Assembly (NCBI RefSeq): GCF_046233715.1 | Contig: NZ_JBJNRJ010000004.1 | Coordinates: 1 to 64,000 of the forward strand | From: Trujillonella humicola | GTDB lineage: Bacteria > Actinomycetota > Actinomycetes > Mycobacteriales > Geodermatophilaceae | Length of the DNA: 64,000 bases | Direction of reading: 5' to 3' | Part shown: one piece after another, positions 52,016 through 61,426 of the stretch | How positions within the stretch are numbered: position 1 is the first letter of the stretch | Layout: each line of letters begins with the position of its first letter | Translations under genes and position numbers: made by a program | The notes under the pieces: generated by a model | Told to the model about the DNA's origin: nothing | What the model saw: only the letters and a program-made list of their open reading frames with translations | The model's database searches: none

Positions 52016-53146
52016 TCAGGCCGGCGAGACCTGGCTGATCGACTTGGTCTGGACGGTGTCCCAGCCCTCGACCTCCTCGGGCTTGCGCGGGTCGGGCCCG
52101 ACGTAGCGGGCCGACGGGCGCACCAGGCGGCCGGTGTTCTTCTGCTCGAGGATGTGCGCGCACCAGCCGGCCGTGCGGGCGCAGGTGAACATCGAGGTGA
52201 ACATGTGGCTCGGGACCTCGGCGAAGTCGAGCACGATCGCCGCCCAGAACTCCACGTTGGTCTCGACCGGGCGGTCGGGACGGCGCTCGCGCAGCTCCTT
52301 GAGCGCGGCCTGCTCCAGCGCCCGGGCGGCCTCGAAGCGCGGCGCACCGAGCTCCTCGGAGGCGCGGCGCAGCACGCGGGCACGCGGGTCCTCGGCCCGG
52401 TAGACCCGGTGGCCGAAGCCCATCAACCGCTCCTTGCGGTCGAGCAGGTCCTTCACGTACTTCTCGGCGTCGCCGGTCCGCTCCACCTCGTCGAGCATGT
52501 GCAGCACGCGCGAGGGCGCGCCGCCGTGCAGCGGGCCGGACATCGCGCCGATGGCCCCGGACATGGCCGCGGCGACGTCGGCGCCGGTCGAGGCGATGAC
52601 CCGGGCCGTGAACGTCGACGCGTTCATGCCGTGCTCGGCCGCCGAGGTCCAGTAGGCGTCGACCGCGGCCACGTGGCGGGGGTCGGGCTCGCCGCGCCAG
52701 CGGACCATGAAGCGCTCGACGATCGTCGCGGCCTCGTCGATGCGGCTCTGCGGCACCGCGGGGACGCCGATGCCACGCGCGGACTGGGCGACGTAGGACA
52801 GCGCCATGACCGCGGCGCGGGCCAGCTGGTCGCGGGCCTCCTCGGCGGAGATGTCCAGCAGCGGGCGGTAGCCCCAGAACGGGGCCAGCATCGCCAGCGC
52901 GGCCTGCACGTCGACGCGCACGTCGCCGCTGTGGACCGGGATCGGGAACGGCTCGGCCGGCGGCAGGCCCGGGCCGAACTTGCCGTCGACCAGCAGCGCC
53001 CAGACGTTGCCGAAGGTGACCTTGCCGACCAGGTCCTCGATGTCGACGCCGCGGTAGCGCAGCGCACCGCCGTCCTTGTCCGGTTCGGCGATCTCGGTCT
53101 CGAAGGCGATGACGCCTTCCAGTCCGGGTACGAAGTCGTCGGCCAT
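52016..53146 (-). CDS. Citrate synthase (type 2 / CitA-like)
   Basis: 376 aa. Condenses acetyl-CoA and oxaloacetate. LRYRGVDIEDLVGKVTFGNVWALL, AMSGPLHGGAPSRVL and MGFGHRVYRAEDPRA (catalytic histidine), with LDFAEVPSHMFTSMFTCARTAGWCAHILEQ. The short form is that of the second citrate synthase of actinobacteria, near serC in M. tuberculosis as well (citA). Methylcitrate synthase is possible, but no prp genes are present. ATG at 53146 has GAGGAG upstream. Confidence 0.92.
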   Translation of the reverse strand: MADDFVPGLEGVIAFETEIAEPDKDGGALRYRGVDIEDLVGKVTFGNVWALLVDGKFGPGLPPAEPFPIPVHSGDVRVDVQAALAMLAPFWGYRPLLDISAEEARDQLARAAVMALSYVAQSARGIGVPAVPQSRIDEAATIVERFMVRWRGEPDPRHVAAVDAYWTSAAEHGMNASTFTARVIASTGADVAAAMSGAIGAMSGPLHGGAPSRVLHMLDEVERTGDAEKYVKDLLDRKERLMGFGHRVYRAEDPRARVLRRASEELGAPRFEAARALEQAALKELRERRPDRPVETNVEFWAAIVLDFAEVPSHMFTSMFTCARTAGWCAHILEQKNTGRLVRPSARYVGPDPRKPEEVEGWDTVQTKSISQVSPA

Positions 53147-53270
53147 CTCGCATGCTCCTCTGCGCGCGCGGGATCGTGCGCCGGGTCGCGGCGCACGACA
53201 ACGCCCGAACCATAGGCCCGACCTCCGGGGCCGGCGCAGCCGGGGCGGGTGCGGTGGCAGCATCGGACGG

Positions 53271-53918
53271 GTGCCCGACCTCTCCCGCATGCGCAGGGAC
53301 TACGACCGGCCCGTGCTGCGCGAGAGCGACCTCGCCGCCACGTGGGTGGAGCAGTTCGACCGCTGGTTCGCCGACGTCGTCGCCGCCGGGATCGACGACC
53401 CGAACGCGGTGGTCGTCGCGACCGCCGACGCCGACGGCGCACCCGACGCGCGCATCGTCCTGGTCAAGGGCTACGACGAGTCGGGCTTCGTCTTCGGCAC
53501 CAGCTACGCGTCCACCAAGGGCGCGCAGCTGGCGGTGAACCCGCGCGCGGCGCTGGTCTTCCCCTGGCACGCGCTGCAGCGCCAGGTGCGGGTGACCGGC
53601 CGGGTCGAGCGGATCGGCGACGCCGCCTCCGACGGGCTGTGGGACCCCCGCCCGCGCGAGGCGCAGCTGGCCGCCGTCGCCTCCGTGCAGTCCACCGTCG
53701 TCGACTCCCGTGACGAGCTCGAGACCCGGGTCCGGCTGCTCGACGAGGGGACGCCGGAGGGATCGGTGCCCCGCCCGGCCACGTGGGGCGGCTACCGGGT
53801 GGTCCCGGCGACGGTGGAGTTCTGGCAGGGCGGACCGGGACGGCTGCACGACCGGCTGCGCTTCCTCCGCGACGACCAGGAGGGTGGCGGCTGGATCGTC
53901 CAGCGCCTCGCCCCGTGA
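53271..53918 (+). CDS. pdxH: Pyridoxamine 5'-phosphate oxidase
   Basis: 215 aa FMN enzyme oxidising pyridoxamine or pyridoxine phosphate to PLP. MRRDYDRPVLRESDLAATWVEQFDRWF starts the fold. PDARIVLVKGYDESGFVFGTSYASTKGAQLAVNP and VRVTGRVERIG bind FMN, and the C-terminal GGYRVVPATVEFWQG...RLHDRLRF is the signature. GTG at 53271. It is divergent from the citrate synthase gene, and the PLP enzyme SerC is close. Confidence 0.95.
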   Translation: MPDLSRMRRDYDRPVLRESDLAATWVEQFDRWFADVVAAGIDDPNAVVVATADADGAPDARIVLVKGYDESGFVFGTSYASTKGAQLAVNPRAALVFPWHALQRQVRVTGRVERIGDAASDGLWDPRPREAQLAAVASVQSTVVDSRDELETRVRLLDEGTPEGSVPRPATWGGYRVVPATVEFWQGGPGRLHDRLRFLRDDQEGGGWIVQRLAP

Positions 53919-53938
53919 GCGGCCCGGCCCCCGAGACC

Positions 53939-54112
53939 CGGGGGGGGGGGGGCTCCGGCGCCCCCGCCCGGCTGACGCCGCCCGACCCCGTGGACGGTGC
54001 GTGGTCGTCCGCCCAACCTGCCCNNNNNNNNNNGGGCGGCCAACTCCACCCCCCCCCCGCCCCGCCCCCCCCCCCCCCCCCCCCCCCCGCCCCCCCCCCC
54101 CCGCCCCCCACG
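53939..54112. other. Assembly gap: G run, N at 54024-54033, C run
   Basis: G homopolymer after pdxH, ten N, then C-rich sequence leading into the MFS gene. Sequence across it is unreliable, and the start of the MFS gene may be affected. Confidence 0.9.
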
Positions 54113-54120
54113 ACGACGGG

Positions 54121-55557
54121 GTGACGCCGGTCGATCCGGTCGAGGGAGCGGGCAAGACCGCCGAACCGGCCCCGGCCCGCCGCCGGCGCGGCTGGGCGAT
54201 CGACACCACGCCGCTGCAGAACCCGCACTACCGGCGGCTGTTCTGGGGGATCGCGGCGACGATGCTCGGCCAGCAGATGACGCTGGTCGCCGTCCCGTAC
54301 CAGGTCTACGCCCTGACCGGCTCCTCGCTGCTCGTCGGGGTCACCTCGATCGTGGCGCTCGTGCCGCTGGTCGTCTTCGGGCTGCTGGGCGGGGCGATCG
54401 CCGACGCGATGGACCGCCGCCGGCTGATGCTGGTCACCGCGACCGGCGCGGCGGTCACCAGCGCGCTGCTCGCCGTCCAGGCGCTGCTGCCCGGCGGTGG
54501 CAACCTGTGGCTGCTGTGGGTGCTCACCGCGGCCGTCAGCGGGTTCAGCGCCGTCAACCAGCCGACCCGCAGCGCGGTGATCCCGGCGATCGTCGGGCCC
54601 GCTGGCGTGCCCGCGGCGAACGCGCTGTCGATGACGGTGCGCCAGGTCGGGGTGATCGTCGGGCCGCTGACCGCAGGGCTGCTGATCGGCCTCGGCGACC
54701 TGTTCCTGGCCTACGCGGTCGACGCCGCCGGCTTCGTGGTCGCGCTGCTCCTGCTGCGCGGGCTGCCGTCGCTTCCCCCGGGGACCGCCGCGACCGGGCC
54801 GCTGCGGCTGGCCGCCGCGGTCCGCGGGGTCGGGGAGGGCTTCGCCTTCCTGCGCACCCAGCCCGTGCTGCTCATGACCTTCGTCGTCGACATCATCGCG
54901 ATGGTCTTCGCCTGGCCGCAGGCCGTGTTCCCCGAGCTCACGCAGACCCGCTTCGCCGACTCGCCGAACGCGCTGGGCTGGCTGTTCGCCGGCGTCTCGA
55001 TCGGCGCGCTGCTCATGGGCCTGACCTCGGGCTGGGTGTCGCGGGTGGACCGGCAGGGCGCGGTCGTGATCGCCGCGATCGTGGTGTGGGGCGTGGCGAT
55101 CGTCGGCTTCGGCCTGGCGCCGTCGCTGTGGCTGGCGGTGCTCTGCCTCGCCGTCGCCGGCGCCGGCGACATGGTCAGCGCCGTCCTGCGCTCGTCGATG
55201 CTGCAGCTGGCCGCGCCGGAGGAGATGCGCGGCCGGATGCAGGGCGTGTTCATCGTGGTGGTGGCCGGCGGACCGCGGCTGGGCGACCTGCGCGCCGGAG
55301 CGCTGGCCAGCACGGCGGGGGTGACCACGGCGATGGTCTCCGGCGGGGTGATGACGGTCGTGGCCATGGTCGTCGTCGCCCTGGTCGTGCCCTCGTTCTG
55401 GTTCTTCCGCGCCTCGCGGTCCGTGCAGCCGTCCGCCGCGGCCGGGGGAGCCCGGCCGGCCTCGCCCGCCCCCGAGAGTGGCGAGAACCGGCCGGACCAC
55501 CGCCCCGGACAACGACCGGAGCGGTCAGAGGGTACGGAGCCGTTCCACAAGTCCTAG
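54121..55557 (+). CDS. MFS transporter (EntS-like)
   Basis: 478 aa, about 12 helices: NPHYRRLFWGIAATMLGQQMTLVAVPYQVYALTG, GLLGGAIADAMDRRRLMLVT, SGFSAVNQPTRSAVIPAIVGP. GTG at 54121 lies right after a low-quality C run, so no trustworthy ribosome site can be seen and the true start may differ. Probable exporter. The stop TAG (55555-55557) overlaps the convergent UdgX stop as CTAG. Confidence 0.85.
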   Translation: MTPVDPVEGAGKTAEPAPARRRRGWAIDTTPLQNPHYRRLFWGIAATMLGQQMTLVAVPYQVYALTGSSLLVGVTSIVALVPLVVFGLLGGAIADAMDRRRLMLVTATGAAVTSALLAVQALLPGGGNLWLLWVLTAAVSGFSAVNQPTRSAVIPAIVGPAGVPAANALSMTVRQVGVIVGPLTAGLLIGLGDLFLAYAVDAAGFVVALLLLRGLPSLPPGTAATGPLRLAAAVRGVGEGFAFLRTQPVLLMTFVVDIIAMVFAWPQAVFPELTQTRFADSPNALGWLFAGVSIGALLMGLTSGWVSRVDRQGAVVIAAIVVWGVAIVGFGLAPSLWLAVLCLAVAGAGDMVSAVLRSSMLQLAAPEEMRGRMQGVFIVVVAGGPRLGDLRAGALASTAGVTTAMVSGGVMTVVAMVVVALVVPSFWFFRASRSVQPSAAAGGARPASPAPESGENRPDHRPGQRPERSEGTEPFHKS

Positions 55558-56225
55558 GCGAGGGCGCCGGCGACCACGCGCAGGTCGGCGACGAGGGCGT
55601 CGTAGGCGGCCGGTCGGGCGTCGTCCGGTGTCCGCAGCACCGCCGAGGGGTGCGTGGTGGCGAGCATCCACGTCTGGTGCGGGGCGTCCTCGTCGTCGTC
55701 GGCCGGGTCGACGCCGGCCGTGCCCGGTGGGGTCCACGGCAGCAGCCGGCCGCGGTCCCTGGTGATCCGGAAGGACGGCGAGATCAGCGCCTTGGCCGCC
55801 GTCGCACCCAGGCAGACGACGACCTCGGGCTTGAGCACCTCGAACTCCGCCTCCAGCCAGGGCCGGCAGGCTCGCAGGTGCTCCGGCCCGGGTGACTGGT
55901 GGATCCGCCGCTTGCCCGTGGGGGTGAACCGGAAGTGCTTGACCGCGTTGGTGACGTAGGCGTCCCGGCGGTCGATCGCGGCGTCGGCGAGGGCGCGGTC
56001 CAGCAGCCGGCCGGCCGGGCCGACGAACGGCTCGCCCCGGCGGTCCTCCTGGTCGCCGGGCTGCTCGCCGACGAGCACGATGCGTGCGGTCTCCGGGCCC
56101 TCGCCGAAGACCGTCTGCGTGGCCGGTTCCCAGAGCTCGCAGGCGCGGCACCCGGCAGCCGCCGTGCGCAGGCCCGGCAGTCCCACGCCCTGCGGTGGCC
56201 GGGCCGGCACGTTCTCCTGGTCCAT
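55554..56225 (-). CDS. UdgX-type uracil-DNA glycosylase
   Basis: 223 aa. Iron-sulphur family-4-like glycosylase with cysteines in CRACELW (C26, C29) and HLRAC/CLG. Motif A is GEQPGDQEDRRG, and motif B is HPSAVLR. The KRRIHQ insert (K105-Q110), with H109, is the hallmark of UdgX, which binds uracil-DNA irreversibly by a covalent histidine link. Position 109 matches the reported mycobacterial residue as I recall it. ATG at 56225. Divergent from the NatAB-type transporter, convergent with the MFS gene. Confidence 0.93.
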   Translation of the reverse strand: MDQENVPARPPQGVGLPGLRTAAAGCRACELWEPATQTVFGEGPETARIVLVGEQPGDQEDRRGEPFVGPAGRLLDRALADAAIDRRDAYVTNAVKHFRFTPTGKRRIHQSPGPEHLRACRPWLEAEFEVLKPEVVVCLGATAAKALISPSFRITRDRGRLLPWTPPGTAGVDPADDDEDAPHQTWMLATTHPSAVLRTPDDARPAAYDALVADLRVVAGALA

Positions 56226-56309
56226 CCCCCGATCAGACCGCGGACGGGCCGCGGGCGCGCGTCGGGCGGCGGCTACCGTCGAGAGACCGCTGACGAGGGG
56301 GTACGCACG

Positions 56310-57242
56310 GTGCTGGAGTTCGACGGGCTCTACAAGAGCTACGGCGACCACCGGGTCCTGGAGGGCGTCGGCTTCACCGTCGCGCCGGGGTCCATGTTCG
56401 GGTTCTGCGGCGCGAACGGCGCCGGCAAGACGACCACGATGCGCATCGCGCTGGGCCTCGCCCGCGCCGACGCCGGGGAGGTGCGCTGGCGCGGCGTGCC
56501 GCTCGACGCGGCCGCCCGCCGGCGGATCGGCTACATGCCGGAGGAACGCGGGCTCTACCCGAAGATGCGCGTCGGTGAGCAGCTCGCCTACTTCGCCCGC
56601 CTGCACGGGATGGACGGCGCCGCGGCCGCCCGTGCCGCCGAGCACTGGGCCGAGCGGCTGGGCCTCGGGGAGCGTCGCCGGGACGCGGTCGAGAAGCTCT
56701 CGCTGGGCAACCAGCAGCGGGTGCAGCTGGCGGCGGCGCTGGTCAGCCGGCCAGAGGTGCTCGTCCTCGACGAGCCGTTCTCCGGGCTCGACCCGGTGGG
56801 CGTCGACTCGCTGGCCGAGGCGCTGCTGGAGCAGTGCCGCGGCGGGGTGCCGGTGGTCTTCTCCAGCCACCAGCTCGACCTCGTCGAGCGGCTGTGCGAC
56901 TCCGTCGGGATCCTGGCCCGGGGGCGGATGGTGGCCAGCGGCACCGTCGAGGAGCTCCGCCGCCGGGAGACCGACCGGTTGCTGCGCGTCGTCGTCCCCG
57001 AGGCGCCGCAGGGCTGGGCCGCGGCGGTCCCGGGCGTGCGCGTGGTCTCCCAGCAGGGCGGCGACACGCTGCTCGAGCTCGCCGCCGGCACCGACGACCA
57101 GGCCGTGCTGGCCGCCGCGCTGCGCACCGGCCGGGTCACCCACTTCGCCTGGCGCGAGCCGACCCTGGTCGAGCTGTTCCGCGAGGCGGTCGCCGACCCC
57201 GCCCCGGCTCCGGCGCCGGCCGCCGAGGAGGTGGCGGCGTGA
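56310..57242 (+). CDS. ABC transporter ATP-binding protein (NatA type)
   Basis: 310 aa. Walker A GANGAGKTTT, signature LSLGNQQRVQLAAAL, Walker B VLVLDEPFSGLDPVG, switch SSHQLDLVERLC, then a C-terminal 90-residue domain usual for Na+ or drug exporters. GTG at 56310 has GAGGGG nine bases upstream. The stop overlaps the permease start (GTGA). Confidence 0.93.
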   Translation: MLEFDGLYKSYGDHRVLEGVGFTVAPGSMFGFCGANGAGKTTTMRIALGLARADAGEVRWRGVPLDAAARRRIGYMPEERGLYPKMRVGEQLAYFARLHGMDGAAAARAAEHWAERLGLGERRRDAVEKLSLGNQQRVQLAAALVSRPEVLVLDEPFSGLDPVGVDSLAEALLEQCRGGVPVVFSSHQLDLVERLCDSVGILARGRMVASGTVEELRRRETDRLLRVVVPEAPQGWAAAVPGVRVVSQQGGDTLLELAAGTDDQAVLAAALRTGRVTHFAWREPTLVELFREAVADPAPAPAPAAEEVAA

Positions 57243-58423
57243 GCGAGCCGCGGCCGCTGGGCAGTTCCGCGCTGGTCCGGCTCGTCGCCGGCCGGGAGAT
57301 CTCGACGCGGCTCCGGGACAAGAACTTCATCATCAGCTCGGTCGTGATCGTCCTGGTGCTCATCGGCATCATGGGGTTCCAGGTGATCCTCGGCTCGGGG
57401 CAGGCCGAGAGCCGGATCGGCGTCGTCGGCGACGCCGCCGAGCTGGGCCCGGCCATCGAGGCGCAGGGCGAGGCGGTCGGCGTCGACGTCACGGTCGTGC
57501 CGCTGGAGGACGAGGTCGCCGCCCGGCAGGCGGTGGAGGACGAGGACGTCGACGGCGCCCTGGTCGGGGGCACCGGCGCCGCCCCGCAGCTGCTGGTGAG
57601 GGACCGCGACGCCACGCTCGAGGCCGTCGTCGGGGGCGCGGTCACCGGCGCAGCGATCGCCGGGCAGCTGGCCGAGGCCGGGGTGGACGTCGGTGACGTC
57701 CCGCAGGTCGCGGTGTCGGCGCTGGACGCCGGGGACGACGACGGCCAGCGGGTGATCACCGCGCTCATCGGTGTCGGGGTGCTCTACGGCCTGCTCATCC
57801 TCTTCGGCCAGTTCGTCGCCCAGGGCGTGGTCGAGGAGAAGTCCAGCCGGGTGGTCGAGCTGCTGCTGGCCACGATGCGGCCGTGGCAGCTGCTGGCCGG
57901 CAAGATCCTCGGCCTGGGCATCCTGGGCCTGGCGCAGATCGTGGTCATCGGGGCCCTCGGGGTGGCCGGGGCGCTGGCCTTCGACGTCGTCGACGTGCCC
58001 GGCGACCTCATCAGCACCGTGGTGTCCGTGGTGCTGTGGTTCGTCCTGGGCTACGCCTTCTACGCCGCGATCTACGCCGTCGCCGCCTCGCTGGTGAGCC
58101 GGCAGGAGGACCTGGGCACCGTCCTCACCCCGACGACGCTGGTGCTCGTCGCCGGCTTCTTCATCGGGCTGCAGGCCGCCGGGGACCCGCAGAGCACCCT
58201 GGCGACCGTCACCTCCTACGTGCCGGGTCTGTCGCCGCTGGTGATGCCGGTGCGGCAGGCGGCCGGGGAGGCCGCGGCGTGGGAGGTCGGGGTCGCCGTC
58301 GTCCTCATCCTCCTGGCGACCGCGGTCGTCGTCCGGGTGGGCGGGCGGGTCTACGCCGGTGCGCTGCTGCGCACGAGCGGGAAGACCAAGCTGCGGGAGG
58401 CCCTGCGCGCCGAGCGCACGTGA
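57239..58423 (+). CDS. ABC-2 permease (NatB type)
   Basis: 394 aa. One N-terminal helix, a large extracytoplasmic domain (about residues 55-175), then five or six helices with VVEEKSSRVVELLLATMRPWQLLAGKILGLG, the NatB signature. Coupled to the ATPase by GTGA. Its stop is the first triplet of the second copy of the 61-bp structured element. Confidence 0.93.
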   Translation: MSEPRPLGSSALVRLVAGREISTRLRDKNFIISSVVIVLVLIGIMGFQVILGSGQAESRIGVVGDAAELGPAIEAQGEAVGVDVTVVPLEDEVAARQAVEDEDVDGALVGGTGAAPQLLVRDRDATLEAVVGGAVTGAAIAGQLAEAGVDVGDVPQVAVSALDAGDDDGQRVITALIGVGVLYGLLILFGQFVAQGVVEEKSSRVVELLLATMRPWQLLAGKILGLGILGLAQIVVIGALGVAGALAFDVVDVPGDLISTVVSVVLWFVLGYAFYAAIYAVAASLVSRQEDLGTVLTPTTLVLVAGFFIGLQAAGDPQSTLATVTSYVPGLSPLVMPVRQAAGEAAAWEVGVAVVLILLATAVVVRVGGRVYAGALLRTSGKTKLREALRAERT

Positions 58424-58481
58424 GGGGGGACCCCCTCCTCCCCACCCCTCGCGAGCTCGGGGCGGTGCCCTGGAGGGGGCC
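58421..58481 (+). repeat. 61-bp structured element, copy 2
   Basis: Outer stem CCCCCTCC/GGAGGGGG and loop TCGCGAGCTC identical to copy 1 (28942-29002). 11 of 61 positions differ, three as paired changes that keep the stem. Confidence 0.85.
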
Positions 58482-58541
58482 GCCGCCGGGCGCGTCACCC
58501 GGTTCGGTTGCCTGGCCCGAGGGAGGGGTAGCCGCCCGCCC

Positions 58542-59522
58542 ATGGCGATGCAGCTGGGCTACACGATGATGACCGAGCAGGCCGGGCCGAAGGACCTGGT
58601 GGGCCACGTGGTCGGCGCCGAGGAGGCGGGCTTCGACTTCGCGGTGAGCAGCGACCACTTCTTCCCGTGGCTGGAGGAGATGGGCCACTCGCCCAATGCC
58701 TGGGTCACCCTCGGTGCCGCCGCGCAGGCTACCAGCCGCATCCCGCTGATGACCTACGTGACCTGCCCGATCCTGCGCTACCACCCGGTCGTCGTCGCCC
58801 AGCAGGCCGCGACCCTGCAGATCCTGTCCGACGGCCGGTTCACCCTCGGCATCGGGGCGGGGGAGAACCTCAACGAGCACGTCGTCGGGGCCGGGTGGCC
58901 GCCGGCCGACGTCCGCCACGAGATGCTGGTCGAGGCCCTGCAGGTCATCCGCGAGCTGTTCGACGGCGAGGGCCACACCAACTTCCGCGGTGACCACTTC
59001 GACGTCCAGTCCGCGAAGCTCTGGGACCTGCCGGAGAAGCGGGTGCCGATCGGGATCGCCGTCTCCGGTCAGCAGTCCTGCTCGATCGCCGGCGAGCTCG
59101 GCGACGCGATGGTCGCCACCGAGCCGCGGACCGAGCTCGGGGAGTGGTTCGACGACGCCGGTGGGGTCGGCAAGCCCCGGATCGCGCAGATGCCGGTCAG
59201 CTACGACACCGACCGCGACGCCGCCGTCGAGCGCGCCCACCGGCTGTTCCGCTGGTTCGGCCTGGGCTGGAAGGTCAACGCCGAGCTGCCCGGCCCGCCG
59301 GCGTTCGACGCGGCGAGCCAGTTCGTCCGGCCCGAGGACGTCGCCGGCAGCATCCCGTGCGGTGCCGACGTCGGCGCCGTCATCGACGCCGCGCAGGAGT
59401 ACGCCGACGCCGGGTTCACCCACCTGGCGCTGGTGCAGATCGGCGGTGACGCGCAGGCGCCCTACCTGGAGTGGGCGCAGCGCGAGCTGATGCCGGCCTG
59501 GCGGGAGGCGTTCGGCTCCTGA
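58542..59522 (+). CDS. F420-dependent LLM-class oxidoreductase
   Basis: 326 aa luciferase-like TIM barrel. QLGYTMMTEQAGPKDLVGHVVGAEEAGFDFAVSSDHFFPW, TYVTCPILRYHPVVVAQQAATLQILSDGRFTLGIGAGENLNEHVVG and VAVSG..SCSIAGELGDAMVATEP are the F420-binding G6PD-like subfamily hallmarks. Probably uses F420; substrate unknown. ATG at 58542 (or 58548). Preceded by GGGAGGGG. Confidence 0.92.
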   Translation: MAMQLGYTMMTEQAGPKDLVGHVVGAEEAGFDFAVSSDHFFPWLEEMGHSPNAWVTLGAAAQATSRIPLMTYVTCPILRYHPVVVAQQAATLQILSDGRFTLGIGAGENLNEHVVGAGWPPADVRHEMLVEALQVIRELFDGEGHTNFRGDHFDVQSAKLWDLPEKRVPIGIAVSGQQSCSIAGELGDAMVATEPRTELGEWFDDAGGVGKPRIAQMPVSYDTDRDAAVERAHRLFRWFGLGWKVNAELPGPPAFDAASQFVRPEDVAGSIPCGADVGAVIDAAQEYADAGFTHLALVQIGGDAQAPYLEWAQRELMPAWREAFGS

Positions 59523-59607
59523 CCAGCGCCGACGGGGGAGACACGATCGGGTCAGGTCACCACCACGGAGGACGCCGGGAGCTGCCGCGGGACCGCACGA
59601 TGGCGGC

Positions 59608-60366
59608 ATGACCGAGGACCTGGACGAGCGACTCCGGCACCTGCCGGACGCCGACGCGCCCGCGCTCATCGCCCTCGGCCGCGAGCTGGTGGGCGCCGGG
59701 CGGCTGCCCGACGCCGAGGAGTGCTTCCGCCGCGCTGCCGCCCTGGGCGATGCCGTGGCCGCGTTCGCGCTGGGCAACACGCTCGCCGCGCAGGAGCGGT
59801 GGGACGAGGCGAGCGTGGCCTACGAGGCGGCGCTGGCCGGTGGCGAGGCGCACGCGTGGCGCTCGCTGGGCACCGTCCTCGACGGCATGGGCGACGAGGA
59901 GGGCGCGCTGGCCGCGTGGCGCGGTGCCGCCGACGCCGGTGACGCGCACGCCGCCGCCGTCCTCGCCTGCCGCGAGTGGTGCCGCAGCCAGGACCCGGCG
60001 CTCGAGGACGCCCTGCGGGCCGGCGCCGGCCACTTCCCGCCCGCCCGGGCCGACCTCGCCGACCTGCTGCGGGAGACCGACCGGGTCGCCGAGGCGCGCT
60101 TCGTGCTCGAGGTCGGCGCCAAGCGGGGCGAGGCCGTCGCGTGGCTGCCGCTGGGCAACCTGTACTGCGACGAGCTCGGCGACGACGAGGCCGCCGAGGA
60201 GGCCTACCGCAGCGGCATCGCGGCCGGCGACGTCCGCTGCCACCACAACCTCGGCGTGCTGCTCGTGGGCCGCGGCGACCGGGAGGGCGCCACCGAGCAG
60301 TTCGGCCTGGGCGCCGAGGCCGGCGACGAGCTCGCGATGGCCGCCCTCCGCTACTTCCAGGACTGA
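59608..60366 (+). CDS. TPR / Sel1-like repeat protein
   Basis: 252 aa, almost wholly helical repeats: LGRELVGAGRLPDAEECFRRAAALGDAVAAFALGNTLAAQ, and later EAVAWLPLGNLYCDELGDDEAAEEAYRSGIAAGD. About six units of 34-36 residues. Protein-interaction scaffold; partner unknown. ATG at 59608. Palindrome copy C follows. Confidence 0.9.
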   Translation: MTEDLDERLRHLPDADAPALIALGRELVGAGRLPDAEECFRRAAALGDAVAAFALGNTLAAQERWDEASVAYEAALAGGEAHAWRSLGTVLDGMGDEEGALAAWRGAADAGDAHAAAVLACREWCRSQDPALEDALRAGAGHFPPARADLADLLRETDRVAEARFVLEVGAKRGEAVAWLPLGNLYCDELGDDEAAEEAYRSGIAAGDVRCHHNLGVLLVGRGDREGATEQFGLGAEAGDELAMAALRYFQD

Positions 60367-60376
60367 CCTCCCTCGT

Positions 60377-60433
60377 CGAGATCTGCACACTCGTCGGCAT
60401 CAGCGGCTGATGGTGACGACTGTGCAGATCTCG
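60377..60433. repeat. 57-bp palindromic repeat, copy C
   Basis: Differs from copy A at one base. It lies between the convergent TPR and SMP-30 genes, 10 bases after the + stop and 5 before the - stop. Arms CGAGATCTGCACA / TGTGCAGATCTCG. Confidence 0.93.
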
Positions 60434-60438
60434 TCGCG

Positions 60439-61368
60439 TCAGATCAGCTGGCGCAGGCCGGACAGGGGGCCGCGGTAGGGCGCCGCGGGCGGGCCGGTGA
60501 CCCCGGGCCGGGCGGTGAAGAGCCGCCCCGCGTCCGGCTGTGCCGCCCGGTCGGCGTCGGTCATCCCCTCGGTGGACGTCGTCACCACCAGCAGGTCGCG
60601 CCCGGCACCGGCGAAGCAGCAGGCCGAGGTCTGCGCGACCGGGACCTCGACGACCGCGAGCACGTCGCCGTCCGGGGAGTACCGCCGCACCTGACCGGCG
60701 CCCCACAGCGCCGTCCAGAGGCAGCCCTCGTCGTCCACGGTCAGGCCGTCGACCGGGCCGGCGTCACCGGAGAGGTCCAGCAGCACCCGGCCGGCGCCCA
60801 GCGTGCCCGCGGGAACGTCGTAGTCGAACGCGTGCAGCAGCGCCGGCCCCGAGTCGGCGAGGTAGAAGGTGCCGCCGTCGGGCGACCACCCGAGCCCGTT
60901 GGACACGGTCAGGCCGTCGCGCAGGGTGCGCACGGTGCCGTCGAGGTCGAGGCAGTACAGGGCGCCGGCGCCCGGCCGCTGGTCGAAGGCCATCGTCCCG
61001 GCGAGGAACCGGCCGGCGGGGTCGCAGGCGGCGTCGTTCATCCGGGTGCCACCGCCGGCCTCCGTGCCACCCTCGCCGGCCAGGTCGAGCAGCACGCGGA
61101 CTTCCCCGTCGGCGTCCACGAGGGCGAACCCTCCGCCGGCGGCCAGCAGCCAGCCGCCCGCGGCGACCGGCGCGACGGCACCCACGGTGTCCCCGCCGCG
61201 GTGCGCGGCGACCTCGGTCAGCGTGCCGTCTGCGGCGACGGTCGCCCGGCGCAGGAGCCCGGCGGGGATGTCGACCCACAGCAGCTCCGCGCGCGCGGCA
61301 TCCCATCGAGGCCCCTCCCCGTGCTCGGCGGCGGTCGGGGCGGCGGGGGTGGCGGTGAGGCGCTGCAC
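60439..61368 (-). CDS. SMP-30/gluconolactonase family protein
   Basis: 309 aa six-bladed propeller hydrolase. GEGPRWDAARAELLWVDIPAG (first metal glutamate), TRMNDAACDPAGRFLAGTM, TVSNGLGWSPDG (metal asparagine) and PVDGLTVDDEGCLWTALWGAGQVRRY (metal aspartate). Acts on lactones of sugars; exact substrate unknown. ATG at 61368. Divergent from ppc. Confidence 0.93.
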   Translation of the reverse strand: MQRLTATPAAPTAAEHGEGPRWDAARAELLWVDIPAGLLRRATVAADGTLTEVAAHRGGDTVGAVAPVAAGGWLLAAGGGFALVDADGEVRVLLDLAGEGGTEAGGGTRMNDAACDPAGRFLAGTMAFDQRPGAGALYCLDLDGTVRTLRDGLTVSNGLGWSPDGGTFYLADSGPALLHAFDYDVPAGTLGAGRVLLDLSGDAGPVDGLTVDDEGCLWTALWGAGQVRRYSPDGDVLAVVEVPVAQTSACCFAGAGRDLLVVTTSTEGMTDADRAAQPDAGRLFTARPGVTGPPAAPYRGPLSGLRQLI

Positions 61369-61426
61369 GGGAACGGTCCTCCCCAGTACACGTGCCCGTC
61401 ACACCGGCGACGGCATACTCCGCACC

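Noticed and set aside
52016..53146. Citrate synthase considered as methylcitrate synthase (PrpC).
   Set aside because: No prpB or prpD nearby; the context matches the second citrate synthase beside serC.
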